Below are positions 51,007-62,100 of a stretch of DNA of 64,000 nt, in pieces. Numbering within the stretch: position 1 is the first letter of the stretch; every line of letters starts with the position of its first letter. The stretch is from an uncultured Clostridium sp. (GTDB taxonomy: Bacteria > Bacillota > Clostridia > TANB77 > CAG-508): contig CAOKXF010000010.1 in assembly GCA_948473335.1 (NCBI GenBank), positions 1-64,000 of the forward strand, written 5' to 3'. The notes below the pieces were generated by a model. It worked only from the letters and a program-made list of their open reading frames with translations. It made no database searches and was not told where the DNA came from. The position numbers and the translations under genes are program-made.

Positions 51007-54000
51007 CTATATTTTATAGCTCCATGCTTCATCATTGTATTTTACAACGACACTTTCCTTTTTCTCATGAACTATTACATTTACTGTTTCTTTATCTAGT
51101 TTCTTACTAATTGCTTTAGATAATACAACTTTGTATTCATCTTCATTGTAACGGTCATAATATTTATTTAAGTCTAAAGTTCTATTATTTTTAGTTACTT
51201 TTTCTTTTCCTACTAAAACTCTCTCGTTTCCTTCTTCTATGTAAATTTTTACATTCTTTCTGTCTTTTGCAAATAATAGAATTAATAAGAATAATCCTCC
51301 TATTGCTCCTAAACCTGCAATTGTTCCAGCAATTCCTGTTAATAATCCTGCCATAAAGTCTTTTCCACTATCTTTTGGTGGATTTTGGTTATCATTGTTT
51401 GTTCCACTTATTAATGGTGGATTTTCATTTTCTTTGTCTTCATTTGTGTCTGGTTCTTGTATTTCATTTTGAACTGGCTCTGTTGGTTTTGGTTGTTGTG
51501 GTTTAGTTGGAGTTGTTGGCTTTTCTGGTTCTGGAGTAGTTGGAACAATTGGGGCTTGTTCTTTTTCTTCTACTACATATACCATATATTGTGCCTCAAA
51601 TCCTTCATAAGTAACTTTTAAGATTTGTATTCCAGATTTATTAGGGTTAAATCCTGATACCATATCTCTTGTAAATGCTACTTCATAGATACCACTTTCT
51701 TTAACAACATTTAGAATACCCCCTGTTACATCTAATGCTTCTCCTTTTTGATATTCTACTTTATCTGGATAGCTTTTTACTGAAATACCTTTAACTGCAT
51801 CTCCTACTACTATATCATAGTAATATGTTTTTCCTTGGTAACTAACTGTTAAAGTTTGTCTACCTGGATTATTGCTGTTAAATCCTGATACCATATCTTT
51901 TGTAATATCTACAGATGTACCTTTATTTCCACTTGCCATAATTTCTGTTATTTTTCCACCTGTTAAGTCTAATTCTTCATTTAATTTGTAGTTCTTTTTA
52001 CTTGGGGAAGTAAATTCGTAAGAACTTACATAATCTTTTCCTACATTTACAGTAAATGAACCTGTAAATGTATTGCTTTTATCATCTGTATATGTTACTG
52101 TTACTACTTGTTGTCCCTCTTGTCTTGGATCATATCCTGATACCATGTTTTTTGTTAAATCAACTTCTTCTTTTGTTCCATCTTCTTTTATTAATACTAC
52201 TTTTCCACCTGTTAGGTCTAAGTTTTCGCCATATTTGTAATCTGTTTTATCTGGAGCAATTACTTGTATACTATTTATTCCATTTTCTACTAAAACTTCA
52301 AAATATTCTTCAAAAGTTACTCCGTCAACTGTATGTGTAACTTTAATTTGCTTAATACCTGGGGTAGTACTATCAAATCCACTTACCATACTTGGTGTTA
52401 AGTCTAATGTCATTCCTGTTGCTCCACTTGCCATATTTTCTATGATTTTTCCTCCAACTAGACTTAAAGTATCTCCTATTTTATATATATCTTCTGTTGG
52501 TGGAATTAAAGTAATATCTTTTACATAGTCAACTACATTAACTGGGAAACTATTTTCAAATCCTTGATAATTTACTATTACTGTATGTGCTCCTAGTCTA
52601 TTTGGGTCATACCCACTTATCATTCCAGTATTTACTGGCACTTTTTGTGTTGCTCCACTTTCATATGTAACATCTAATGTTACATTTGTTAAATCTAAAT
52701 TCTCGCCATATTTATATTCTGATTTTATATTTGTCTTATCTAATGTTACAGATTTTATTGCATCTGCTACATTTACTGCAAAATCTTGTGTATGTTGTGT
52801 TCCTTTGTCATCTGTATATGTTATTGTTACAGTTTGTGAACCTGGTGTTGTTTTGTCATAACCTGTTATCATGTCTGGAGTAACTGGTATTACTTGTGGT
52901 TCATTTGGTTTACTTGCCATTGTAACAGTTACTTTTGAATCTGATAAGTCTAAATCTTCTCCATGTTCATATTGTAACTTACTTGGTGGAGTAATTACAA
53001 CTCCTCCTACATAGTCTGATACATTTAGTTCAAAGTCTACTGTCTGTCCTCCATAATGAATCGTTACTGTTTGATTTCCTAATTGATCTTTGTGGTATCC
53101 TGTAATCATATCTGGGGTGATTGTTACAGTCTCTATTTCTCCACTTGCTTTTGTTGCTGTTATTTCTCCTCCTGCTACTAAATCTTGATTATATAAATAA
53201 TCTTTTTTAGGATCTTTTGTAATTTCTATCTTTTCTACTCTATCTGCTATTGTTATATCATATGGTAATTGTTTTCCTTCATATGTTACTATTACTGTTT
53301 TTGTTCCTTTTGTACTTGTGTCAAATGCTGAAACCATATCTTCAGTTAATGTTATAACTTCAAAGTCTCCATTTTCTTTTATAGCTTTAAATTCTCCTCC
53401 TGCTACACTTAGACTTTCTCCAATTACATATGATGTTTGAGGTTTTTGTATCCACTCTAATCTATTTACTGGATTTTCTACATTTACTTTGTATGTGTCT
53501 ACCACTTGTCCATTGTATGTAACTGTTACTGTTTGCTCTCCTAATTGGTCTTTATTATATCCTGTTACCATGTCTTCAGTTACAGGAACTCTCTCGTCTC
53601 CTCCTGGTTTATGTATTAGTACTTCTAATCCTGTTAAATCTAAATCTTGACCTACTATATAGTCTGTTTTTGGTGTTCCTACTAATTCCATTCCTGTTAT
53701 AGGGTTAGTAACTGTTATCTCATATTTATATTCTTTTTCTTCTCCGTTTTCTTCATACTTAATTGTAACTTCTTTTTTACCTTCTGTAGTTGTATCAAAT
53801 CCTTCTACCATGTCTGGTGTTACATCCATTGCCTCTGGTGCTCCATCTTCTCTTTCTACTAAAATTGTTAGATTTTCTTCAAAATCTTCTCCAACTACAT
53901 AATCTTTCTTTGGTTCTGTTTGTGGTCTTATACCTGTAATTGTGTTTATTATTGTTATTTCATAATTAGCTTCTTTTCCTTCATAAACTACCTTTACTTC

Positions 54001-57000
54001 TTTAGTTGCTGTTGTTTGTCCTGTTGGGAATGTAATTTTTGTTGTATCAAAATTACTTCCATCTAATTCTTTAATCATTTCTGGTGTTATGGCTACTTCT
54101 TGAGTTGTTCCAGATTTATATGTTACTGTTAATTTTCCTCCTGGATTTCCTAATGCTTCTCCATATTTATATGTATCTTTTGGTGTCTCTTCTATTTCTA
54201 TTCCTGTTATATAGTCTTCTACTCTAACTGTGAATTTATCAGTATGTCCATCTAAACTTACTGTTACATCTTGTGGTCCTGGTCTATTTGAATCGAATAT
54301 TGATGTAATCATATCTTGTGTTAATGTAACTGTTTCTCCTTGATTACCACTTGCCATTATTTTTGTAACTGTTCCTCCTGTTAAGTCTAAACTTTCACCT
54401 TTTTGATAGTCTTTCTTAGTTGGTGGTGTTACTGAAATTCCTGTTACTTTATCTATTACATTTACTACTATTTTATCTTGTGCTGTTTTTCCTCCATAAC
54501 TTACTGTTATTTGTTGCTCTCCTAGTTTATTTGGATTATATGTTGATATCATATCTGTAGTAACTGGTATTGTCGTCGTTCCACTTCCTTTTACTACTTG
54601 TAATGTTGCTCCATTTAAGTTTATTGCATCACCATATTCATATTCTGTTTTATCAGGTTGTGTTAATAATTTTATTGATGTAACACTATCTGTTACTGTA
54701 TATGAATATGTTAATGTTTTTGTTACTCCATTTTCTGTATATTCTATTGTTGCTGTTCTTGTTCCTTCTGTTGTAGTTGAAAATCCTTTTACCATATCTT
54801 CTGTAACATCTATTGCTTCTTGTACACCTTGCTCTCTACTTACTAAGATACTAAGGTTATCTTGGAATGGCTCATTTACATTATATTGTGTTTTTGGATT
54901 TCCTTGAATTGATATTCCTGTCATTGTATTTACTATTGTAACTGGCATTAGCGTAGTTTTTTCTACTCCGTTTTCTGTATATGAAATTTTCATATTTTTA
55001 GTTGCTGTTGTTGAACCTACTGGGAATGTAACTCCTGTTGTTGTAAATGTTGTTCCATCTTCATTTTGAAGTTTTACACTTGCATTTTGTATTGGTATAT
55101 CTTTTGTTGCTGTACTTACATATGATGCCACTATTGTTCCTTGTGTTTTATTTACTGTTTCTCCATAGTTATATGTATCTTTTGGTTTATTTGTATCTTT
55201 TACACTTATAGATGATAATACATCTGCTACATTAACGTTTACTGTTGTTGTTTTTCCTGAATATTCTATTGTTAATGTTTGTTCTCCAACTTTATTTGGA
55301 TTAAATGTTGTTTTTATCATATCTTGTGTTAAATTTACTGCTGGTGCTGTACTTCCACTTGCCATTGTTAATTGTACTTTTGCACCTGTTAAATTTAAGT
55401 TTTCTCCATATTTATAATCTGTTTTTAATCCTGATACACGTATCCCTTCTACTACATCATTTACTGTTACTTCAAATGTTGCTGTTTTTCCATCTTTTGT
55501 TACTGTTACTGTTTGTTTTCCTGTTACATTAGGGTTGTAACCAGAAATCATTGCATTTGTTAAATTTGTTGGTGTTCCTTTTGTTCCAGATTTATATACA
55601 TCTGTTACTGTTCCACCTGCTAAATTTAAGTTTTCTCCATAGTTGTATTCTACTTTTGTTGGTGCTTTTACTTCTATACTATCTACATAGTCTGTTACAT
55701 TTACTTTATATGTTGTTGATTTTCCTAAATAATTAACTGTTAATGTTTGTTCTTCTAATTGGTTTGGATTATATCCTGTAACTGTAGCACTTCCATTTGA
55801 TAGTGGTACACTGACTGTTCCTCCACTTGTTGTACTTACATTTATTGTTCCTTGTGAACGATCTAAGTTTTGCCCATATTGATATGTTGTTTTTGGGTTA
55901 CTTACTGATATTGAGCTTACTGTATCATTTACTATAATATCAAATTTAGCTGTCTTTCCTTGATGTGTTAATGTAACTCTTTGGATTCCTTTCTTTAGCC
56001 CTTCTGGTGTTGTACCTGTTAATGTTACTTCTCCTGCTGTTAAATCTGCATTTGGCACATTTGATGTTACACTTGCATTTGGTAAATTTATTGTTGATTT
56101 TGCTCCTGATTTTGTTGTTACTGTTACAACTCCTCCTGCTAAGTTTACTGCCTCGTCTTGATTATATTCTGTTTTTGTTGGAGGTGTTGTTACTTGTATA
56201 CTATTAACTGGGTCATTTACTGTAATTGGAAATTCTGCTGTATATCCTTGGTAACTTAATTGTACTTTTGGATTATTAACATTTGCCGGACTTCCACTAC
56301 TTATTGTAACATTTGGATCTGTCATAGATACTGTTCCTTTTGTATTATCTGTATATGTTACTTCTAAGTTTCCTCCTGCTAAATTTATCGTATCTCCATG
56401 ATTATATGTTGTTTTTGTTGGGTTATTTTTAATTGCTATACTCTTTACTTTTTTTGCTGCTTCTTTAAAATTGTCAAATTTTAAATATGATGGATCTGTA
56501 AAATTCTTATTACCTCCATCTAAGTATATAACTTTCATACCTGTTGGTAATACAGTTGTTACTGGCATTAATTCAAATAAATCTGTTGTAATATCATCTG
56601 TTGTTGCACTCTTGTCTAAAAATTTGAATGTAAATGTGTATATTGGCATATACCCATCATAACCATACATACCTCCTAAATCTGTTGGGCTAATTGATCC
56701 TCCTAATGCTATCAAACGTAATGACCCTTCAGTTTTATTTAAGTATGTTGTTGTTGTTCCTGTTTGTGTTGTGAATCCATAATCTAAACCATCTTGTTGC
56801 ATCATTAATGTAATTAATGCTGCATCATTGTCTGGATTACTTTTGTTGGCTGGTGCTATTTTTGTTTTATCATACTTGAACTTGAAGTCAAATGAGTATG
56901 GTATATAGTTTCCAACCATTGCAAATTGAACTGTAAAGTATTTTGTTCCTGATGCTGTTGTTTGCACATCTGAATTTTTTCTCCATACAACAGCTGGCTT

Positions 57001-57120
57001 TGGCACTGTTACTGCTGCATATGATTTATTCATTATGCTTATAAATGGTGAAAATGTTTGAAATAATAGTGTTATGAGTACCATTATTGCTACTATTTTC
57101 ATCTTTTGTATTGTTTCCAT
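51007..57120 (-). CDS. 2037-aa membrane-anchored scaffold: cohesin-like head, 20 Ig-like repeats, cytoplasmic tail
   Basis: Signal peptide (about 1-36); a cohesin-like beta domain (about 40-215; YFTVQFAMVGNYIPYSFDFKFKYD, VIYLDGGN); 20 tandem Ig-like repeats of about 75-85 aa opening PKxxYxxGExLDLTGG and containing VTxDMVSGYxxxxxGxQTVTVTYxGK, the pattern of Big_3-type bacterial Ig-like domains; a Pro/Glu/Thr linker; one membrane segment (LLTGIAGTIAGLGAIGGLFL); and, unusually for a surface protein, about 85 charged residues after it, expected in the cytoplasm. The ATG at 57120 directly abuts the stop codon of the upstream gene and follows AAGGAGG, so the two are translationally linked. I infer a long stalk that displays the cohesin-like head. 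Confidence 0.88.
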   Translation of the reverse strand: METIQKMKIVAIMVLITLLFQTFSPFISIMNKSYAAVTVPKPAVVWRKNSDVQTTASGTKYFTVQFAMVGNYIPYSFDFKFKYDKTKIAPANKSNPDNDAALITLMMQQDGLDYGFTTQTGTTTTYLNKTEGSLRLIALGGSISPTDLGGMYGYDGYMPIYTFTFKFLDKSATTDDITTDLFELMPVTTVLPTGMKVIYLDGGNKNFTDPSYLKFDNFKEAAKKVKSIAIKNNPTKTTYNHGDTINLAGGNLEVTYTDNTKGTVSMTDPNVTISSGSPANVNNPKVQLSYQGYTAEFPITVNDPVNSIQVTTPPTKTEYNQDEAVNLAGGVVTVTTKSGAKSTINLPNASVTSNVPNADLTAGEVTLTGTTPEGLKKGIQRVTLTHQGKTAKFDIIVNDTVSSISVSNPKTTYQYGQNLDRSQGTINVSTTSGGTVSVPLSNGSATVTGYNPNQLEEQTLTVNYLGKSTTYKVNVTDYVDSIEVKAPTKVEYNYGENLNLAGGTVTDVYKSGTKGTPTNLTNAMISGYNPNVTGKQTVTVTKDGKTATFEVTVNDVVEGIRVSGLKTDYKYGENLNLTGAKVQLTMASGSTAPAVNLTQDMIKTTFNPNKVGEQTLTIEYSGKTTTVNVNVADVLSSISVKDTNKPKDTYNYGETVNKTQGTIVASYVSTATKDIPIQNASVKLQNEDGTTFTTTGVTFPVGSTTATKNMKISYTENGVEKTTLMPVTIVNTMTGISIQGNPKTQYNVNEPFQDNLSILVSREQGVQEAIDVTEDMVKGFSTTTEGTRTATIEYTENGVTKTLTYSYTVTDSVTSIKLLTQPDKTEYEYGDAINLNGATLQVVKGSGTTTIPVTTDMISTYNPNKLGEQQITVSYGGKTAQDKIVVNVIDKVTGISVTPPTKKDYQKGESLDLTGGTVTKIMASGNQGETVTLTQDMITSIFDSNRPGPQDVTVSLDGHTDKFTVRVEDYITGIEIEETPKDTYKYGEALGNPGGKLTVTYKSGTTQEVAITPEMIKELDGSNFDTTKITFPTGQTTATKEVKVVYEGKEANYEITIINTITGIRPQTEPKKDYVVGEDFEENLTILVEREDGAPEAMDVTPDMVEGFDTTTEGKKEVTIKYEENGEEKEYKYEITVTNPITGMELVGTPKTDYIVGQDLDLTGLEVLIHKPGGDERVPVTEDMVTGYNKDQLGEQTVTVTYNGQVVDTYKVNVENPVNRLEWIQKPQTSYVIGESLSVAGGEFKAIKENGDFEVITLTEDMVSAFDTSTKGTKTVIVTYEGKQLPYDITIADRVEKIEITKDPKKDYLYNQDLVAGGEITATKASGEIETVTITPDMITGYHKDQLGNQTVTIHYGGQTVDFELNVSDYVGGVVITPPSKLQYEHGEDLDLSDSKVTVTMASKPNEPQVIPVTPDMITGYDKTTPGSQTVTITYTDDKGTQHTQDFAVNVADAIKSVTLDKTNIKSEYKYGENLDLTNVTLDVTYESGATQKVPVNTGMISGYDPNRLGAHTVIVNYQGFENSFPVNVVDYVKDITLIPPTEDIYKIGDTLSLVGGKIIENMASGATGMTLDLTPSMVSGFDSTTPGIKQIKVTHTVDGVTFEEYFEVLVENGINSIQVIAPDKTDYKYGENLDLTGGKVVLIKEDGTKEEVDLTKNMVSGYDPRQEGQQVVTVTYTDDKSNTFTGSFTVNVGKDYVSSYEFTSPSKKNYKLNEELDLTGGKITEIMASGNKGTSVDITKDMVSGFNSNNPGRQTLTVSYQGKTYYYDIVVGDAVKGISVKSYPDKVEYQKGEALDVTGGILNVVKESGIYEVAFTRDMVSGFNPNKSGIQILKVTYEGFEAQYMVYVVEEKEQAPIVPTTPEPEKPTTPTKPQQPKPTEPVQNEIQEPDTNEDKENENPPLISGTNNDNQNPPKDSGKDFMAGLLTGIAGTIAGLGAIGGLFLLILLFAKDRKNVKIYIEEGNERVLVGKEKVTKNNRTLDLNKYYDRYNEDEYKVVLSKAISKKLDKETVNVIVHEKKESVVVKYNDEAWSYKI

Positions 57121-58600
57121 TTATATTCCTCCTTCTTTATAATTTATAATATTTCTAACTTGACCATAGTTTTGGCTTAGAATTGTCATATCATCTAATT
57201 CCACCATTCCATCTTCTGTATAGTCCATATTTATATTGTAGTTTTCATTAACATCTGCTACTGAACCATAGTTTTGGTTTAATATTGTCATGTCATCTAG
57301 TTCTACTACACCATCTTTTGTAATATCTCCTGCTACCATTATTGTTTCTCCTAAGTCAATTTCTGTTTTATTTTCTATTGTAATTTGAATAACTATTACA
57401 TCTAAATACCCTGGTTTGTCTATTAACAAATCGTATTCTCCTGGACTTAGTGGAACACTATATGTTCCATCTTCATTGGTCTTTACTGTTTTTACTGTTT
57501 CTATTAAATCTAATTCGTCTCGACCAAATAAGTTCTCCCAATCAACTTCTCCTTGCCTATATATTTTTATGTCTGCTGTATGTATAATTCCATTTTCTCC
57601 TTCTTTTAAAGAATTTGTGACAATTGAACCTTTAATAATTCCACCGTGTCCTTTGCACCAGAATCTTATATATATTTTGTGTTACTCCATCTTCTGCTGT
57701 TACTAATATCTCTATTTCTGTTTCTTCACCTATTGGATTTAATTCAATAGGATATGGATTTCCTGATTCTACTTCATTTCCTTCTATTGTTATTACTGCT
57801 TTTTCATCTTCCTTTGTTGGTGTAACTTCCAATATGTCTGTGTCTTCTTCTAGTGTAACTATATAATTGAATATTGTTTTATCATAATTTTCTATTGTAG
57901 CTTTGTCCATTTCTATATTTGTTAGGTACGCATTATCTGATGCCAAATCTAGTACAAATTGGAATAATGATGGTGCTTCATAACTGTCTACACCATTTAT
58001 ATTGACTTTTATTCCTGTTTTTGGAGAATTTCCTTCTTTTAATTGAAATGCTTTGTCTGTAATTTCTTCTTCTCCTAATACTTGAAAACTTATTTTTCCT
58101 AATAGTACTTGATCTTGTACTCCAACATAGTCTCCTATATCATCATCTTCTACTAAATATGCATTTGTTCCTGTCCTATCTGCTTCTCCTAACATTGATA
58201 ATACTGTTCTGAATTCTCCATCTATTGAACTCATTCCAAATAATTCTAAATAATTCCCAAATTCATTGCTGAATTCAAAGTATGTTGGCATATCATCTTG
58301 TTCATTTATATCTACAATTTGATTAGTTGTTAAATCTGATGGTAGTAATAAATTTGGGTCATATTTGAGTTTTAAATCTATTACTTTAAAATTGAGTTTT
58401 TTTATCCAAATTTCTATTATAAGCTGTTTATTTCCATTGTTTTCTTCACATTCCACTGCGCGATATTCTACTTTCTGTTCTGGAGTTGGCTCTACAACTT
58501 GAGCTTTTACATTTGAGTGTATACTACTTGTTAGTATAAATATTAGTGTCAATACCAATATCAGTGCTATTTTTCTTATTCTTTTCATTTCTTTTCCCAA
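57121..58600 (-). pseudogene. Cohesin-like and dockerin-like surface protein gene, interrupted by a +1 frameshift
   Basis: Signal peptide (MKRIRKIALILVLTLIFILTS region), a cohesin-like domain (about 45-215; IIEIWIKKLNFKVIDLKLKYDP, GKISFQVLG), and one cadherin-like repeat ending YKILVQR; the frame then stops. One base back, near 57652-57654, the other frame continues GHGGIIKGSIVT, a carboxypeptidase-regulatory-like domain (DGTYSVPLSPGEYDLLIDKPG) and two dockerin-like loops (GDITKDGVVELDDM and MDYTEDGMVELDDM). The total of 1480 bases is 3n+1, so one extra base explains it; repaired, the product is about 492 aa. The start is most likely TTG at 58600, right after a GGAGGAGGAG site; an ATG at 58588 is also possible. 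It could be a true mutation, a sequence error or, less likely, programmed frameshifting. Confidence 0.85.
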
Positions 58601-58745
58601 ATTGCTCCTCCTCCTTTCTTATTTGTGAATTTGATTTTACATAATCCTAGCTTTTTTATTTATATATATATATTATTTTGCTCGCTTTTTTTGTTTTTGT
58701 AAATAGCTTTTCTTAGCGCCAGAGCTGTTTTTTTACATTTACTTT

Positions 58746-58801
58746 TTACGGAAATAGTGCATTCTGTACATAGTTTACATTTTCTTGTCTTTTTTATTAC
58801 T
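58746..58801 (-). promoter_or_regulatory. Phased repeats and TTACGGA motif upstream of the cohesin operon
   Basis: On the + strand TTACGGA (58746-58752) is followed by TTTACA, TTGTCT and ATTACT at 58774, 58785 and 58796, in 11-bp steps. The same pair of elements is found before three other surface genes. No clear -35/-10 pair could be fixed between here and 58600. Confidence 0.5.
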
Positions 58802-59109
58802 TCGTTGTAATATTTATTTATGCACATTTCCTATTTTTCTACTTTCTTTTTCATTTCCGTAGAAAATTTTGTCTTTCTGTTTCGCTTTTTGCGCTACTTT
58901 TTCATTTCGAGTATCAAACACTTGATAATAGTGGCTTTGCTCTATTTTTTTATTTACCTCTTTTTTTGCTCTTTTCTTCTGTATCTTACTATTCCCCTAC
59001 TTTTCCTCTTTATTCGCCAATTTATTCTTTTTTTATTATCTCTTTTTAATATTTTAAAAGTCTTTTATAGTCAAAATAAAAAAACAAGAATAAAATTTTC
59101 TAAGAATAT

Positions 59110-59152
59110 AAAAAAACAAAGCTGATTTCCTTAAAAATCAACTTCGTTTTTT
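59110..59152. terminator. Terminator after the 59173 gene
   Basis: A long wobble-containing stem (59111-59128 with about 59134-59152) has A runs on the left and T runs on the right, so it can act for both strands. The rest of 58601-59109 shows no gene apart from the elements listed. Confidence 0.75.
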
Positions 59153-59172
59153 ATATCCTTGTTTCTTATTAA

Positions 59173-62100
59173 CTATATTACATATATCTTAATTAGAACT
59201 ATTCCTACTAGAACTATTAGAAATACGACTAATATTAAATTGAAATATATTTCATTTACTCCTCCACCTGTTTTAATTGATAAAATTACTTCTGCCTCGT
59301 CTATATCGTCTTCTCCTTCTTTTTGGTTGTCTGGTGTTGAGTCTTTATCTGGCACACCTTCATCATTATAGTCTTTTGATATTTCAGCTACATTTATTTT
59401 TGAACCTAAATTATCTTCTCCATTAATCCATGTTAGTATTACCTCTACTTCTGCACTTTGTCCTGGTTGCAATAATACGTTTTCTAATGCTCTTGTTGAA
59501 ATTACACCATTTCCTTCATATATCCAATTTGGATTATCTTCTTTCTTAAATTCTAGTCCTTTTGGTATGTAATCTGTTATTTCTGTTGCATACCCTGGTA
59601 TATCTCCTTCGTTTGTTATCTTTATTGTATATGCAAATTTTACTACAGTTTTATTAATTTTCTTCTTGTTTATTTCAACTTTAGGTACTATATCATTTTC
59701 GTCTCCTACATTTCCTGTCTCTATTATTCTTGTATGTCCATCTTCTGTAACTATTGCTTTTGTTACATATTTTAATAAAGCTAAATCGAAATATTCTACT
59801 CTTATATTTTCTATATCTTCGTCATCTTCTTTTGGATTTCCATCTCCATTGTCTGGAATAGAATCTATGTCATCTATTGGATCTCCATATTCATCACTAT
59901 CTTCTGATATTTGAGCAAAATTTTTGATTATATGTTCTGATGAGTTTGGGTCTTTTACTTTAAATGCTACTTTTACAAATTTATAATTTGGATTTGTATC
60001 ACTTATTCCTGATTTTGGATTAAATGCTTTTATTAGGTTTGCTGTATATTTACTGCTTCCTAATTTTGCATCTTTTTCTTCTCCCTCTCCTTTTGCTAGA
60101 TACTTTGTTTTTATTTTAACTGCTTTAGTTACATCTTGTGTTTCATTTCCTTCTGCATCATACATTTTCCACTCATAGTTTTGATTTGTTTGATGTGCTG
60201 GTAGATATTCTAAATATTGTGGTATATCATCTGTTATTTCTGTTGCATATCCATCTATATCCCCTTCATTATATACTCTTATTGTGTATATAACTGTATC
60301 AGCTACATGTACTAATAATGGATCTTTACTATGTGTATATGTTATTTTATTTGTTTCTGCATCATAACTAACTTCTGGTATTCTACTTGTTACTTGAGTT
60401 GTAGTAATTTCACCATTTTGTAATTTATTTTCATTTACACCTGTTTCTTCAATTTCTGTTATAAATTTTCTTAATGCTAAGTCAAATTCTTTTATTATAA
60501 CATTATCATAATCTTCATCATCTTCTTTGTATATTTCCCAACCATCTTTGTTATAATCTTTTCCTGAATCCTTTTTCTCCCATTTATTTGGGTCTGAATC
60601 TCTGTCTTCTATTGAGTTTCCATTTGAGTCTATTGCTATATCTCCATTTTCATCTACTGCTTTATCTTGTGTTATTGCTGCTTCATTTCTTATTGTTTTT
60701 TTGCTTGGTGCTATGTTATCTTTTACTTTAAATATTACTGATACTTCTTTATAATCAATATTATTCTTTGAATCTGCATAGTTTTTATATCCATCTATTC
60801 CATATGCTTTTATTAATTGATTTTCTAATGCATTTGTTGTTATTATTGATGTACCTTTATTATATTTCCATACACTATTTGTTTTTACTACATCATTGTA
60901 CATTCCCTGTGCTTTTACTTCTTCTGTTACATCTTTTAATTCTTTTCCATCCCAGCTATATATTACTGTATTATTTGATGAATCTTTTCCTACTATTAGT
61001 GCTTCTAATCCTTCTGGTATATCTTCTGAAATTTCTGTTGCATATCCATCGAAATCTCCTTCATTGTATATTCTAAATGTATATTTTATAAAATCATTTA
61101 GTTTTACTTCTAATGGATTCTTTTCCATTTCATATTCTGCTGTTGTAATTAGCTTTCCTGCAGAATCTGTAGTATTTAATTTTGATGTATCTACATTTAT
61201 GATTCTATTTTCTGTCTTTTTTCCATTTATTTCATTGATATATTTTATTAATTTTAAGTCAAATGACTTTGGTAACATTACCAATTTTTCGAAGTCATCA
61301 TCATCTTGTTGTCCTTTATAATATGTACCATTTTTTGACAAATCTGTCGGATTACTTGTACTTCCTTTATATCCAATGTCATCTCCATATGTTATTCCAT
61401 CTTGTCTTGAATCATTTTCGCCTTGATAAGTTGGATATATTGATGGTTGTGAATCTCTGTCTCCTACTGTTGTTATTACTTCATTAGTCTCTGAATTATA
61501 TTCTTCTGATATATATGCTATATTTGTTAATATTGTTGTTTGCTTTGAGTTCACATTTGCCATTACTTGACATTCTAGTTCTATTGTTTCACGTGATAAC
61601 GTTTTTCCGTCATATGCTGGTATTGTCTTTGGATTTGTACTTTTTAATGTAAAAGTTACTGTATTTGTTGTTGTACTGTATGATACAGAATATACATTTC
61701 CTGTTGATGATGTTACATCATTTGTACTTATTAGTCTTAACCCTGCTGTTGATGTTCCTGGTAATTGGTCTACTATTTTTCTCGCATATCCTGCTTGTTC
61801 TCCCTCATTGTATACTGTTAGTGTATATTTTACTATATCTCCTTTTTCTATTAATACTGGATCTTTTCTATGCTTATACGTTGCTGTATCTGTATTTCTA
61901 TTATCATCTTCATTATTTAATGTACTTGTATCTACTGTTACTTTTCTTGTCGCATCTTTTCCATTTGCATCTACTATATCTTTTATTTTTCCATCTTTGC
62001 TTTTTACTGATGTTATTACTTTTCTTAATGCTAAATCGAATGCCTTTTCTTCTGGATAGTTCTTTACTTCTACATATATATTTCCATCTTTTAAGTATAC

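Noticed and set aside
57645..57660. Programmed ribosomal frameshift as the default reading of the split cohesin gene
   Set aside because: The site lacks a clear slippery heptamer with a stimulatory structure; mutation or sequence error is simpler.
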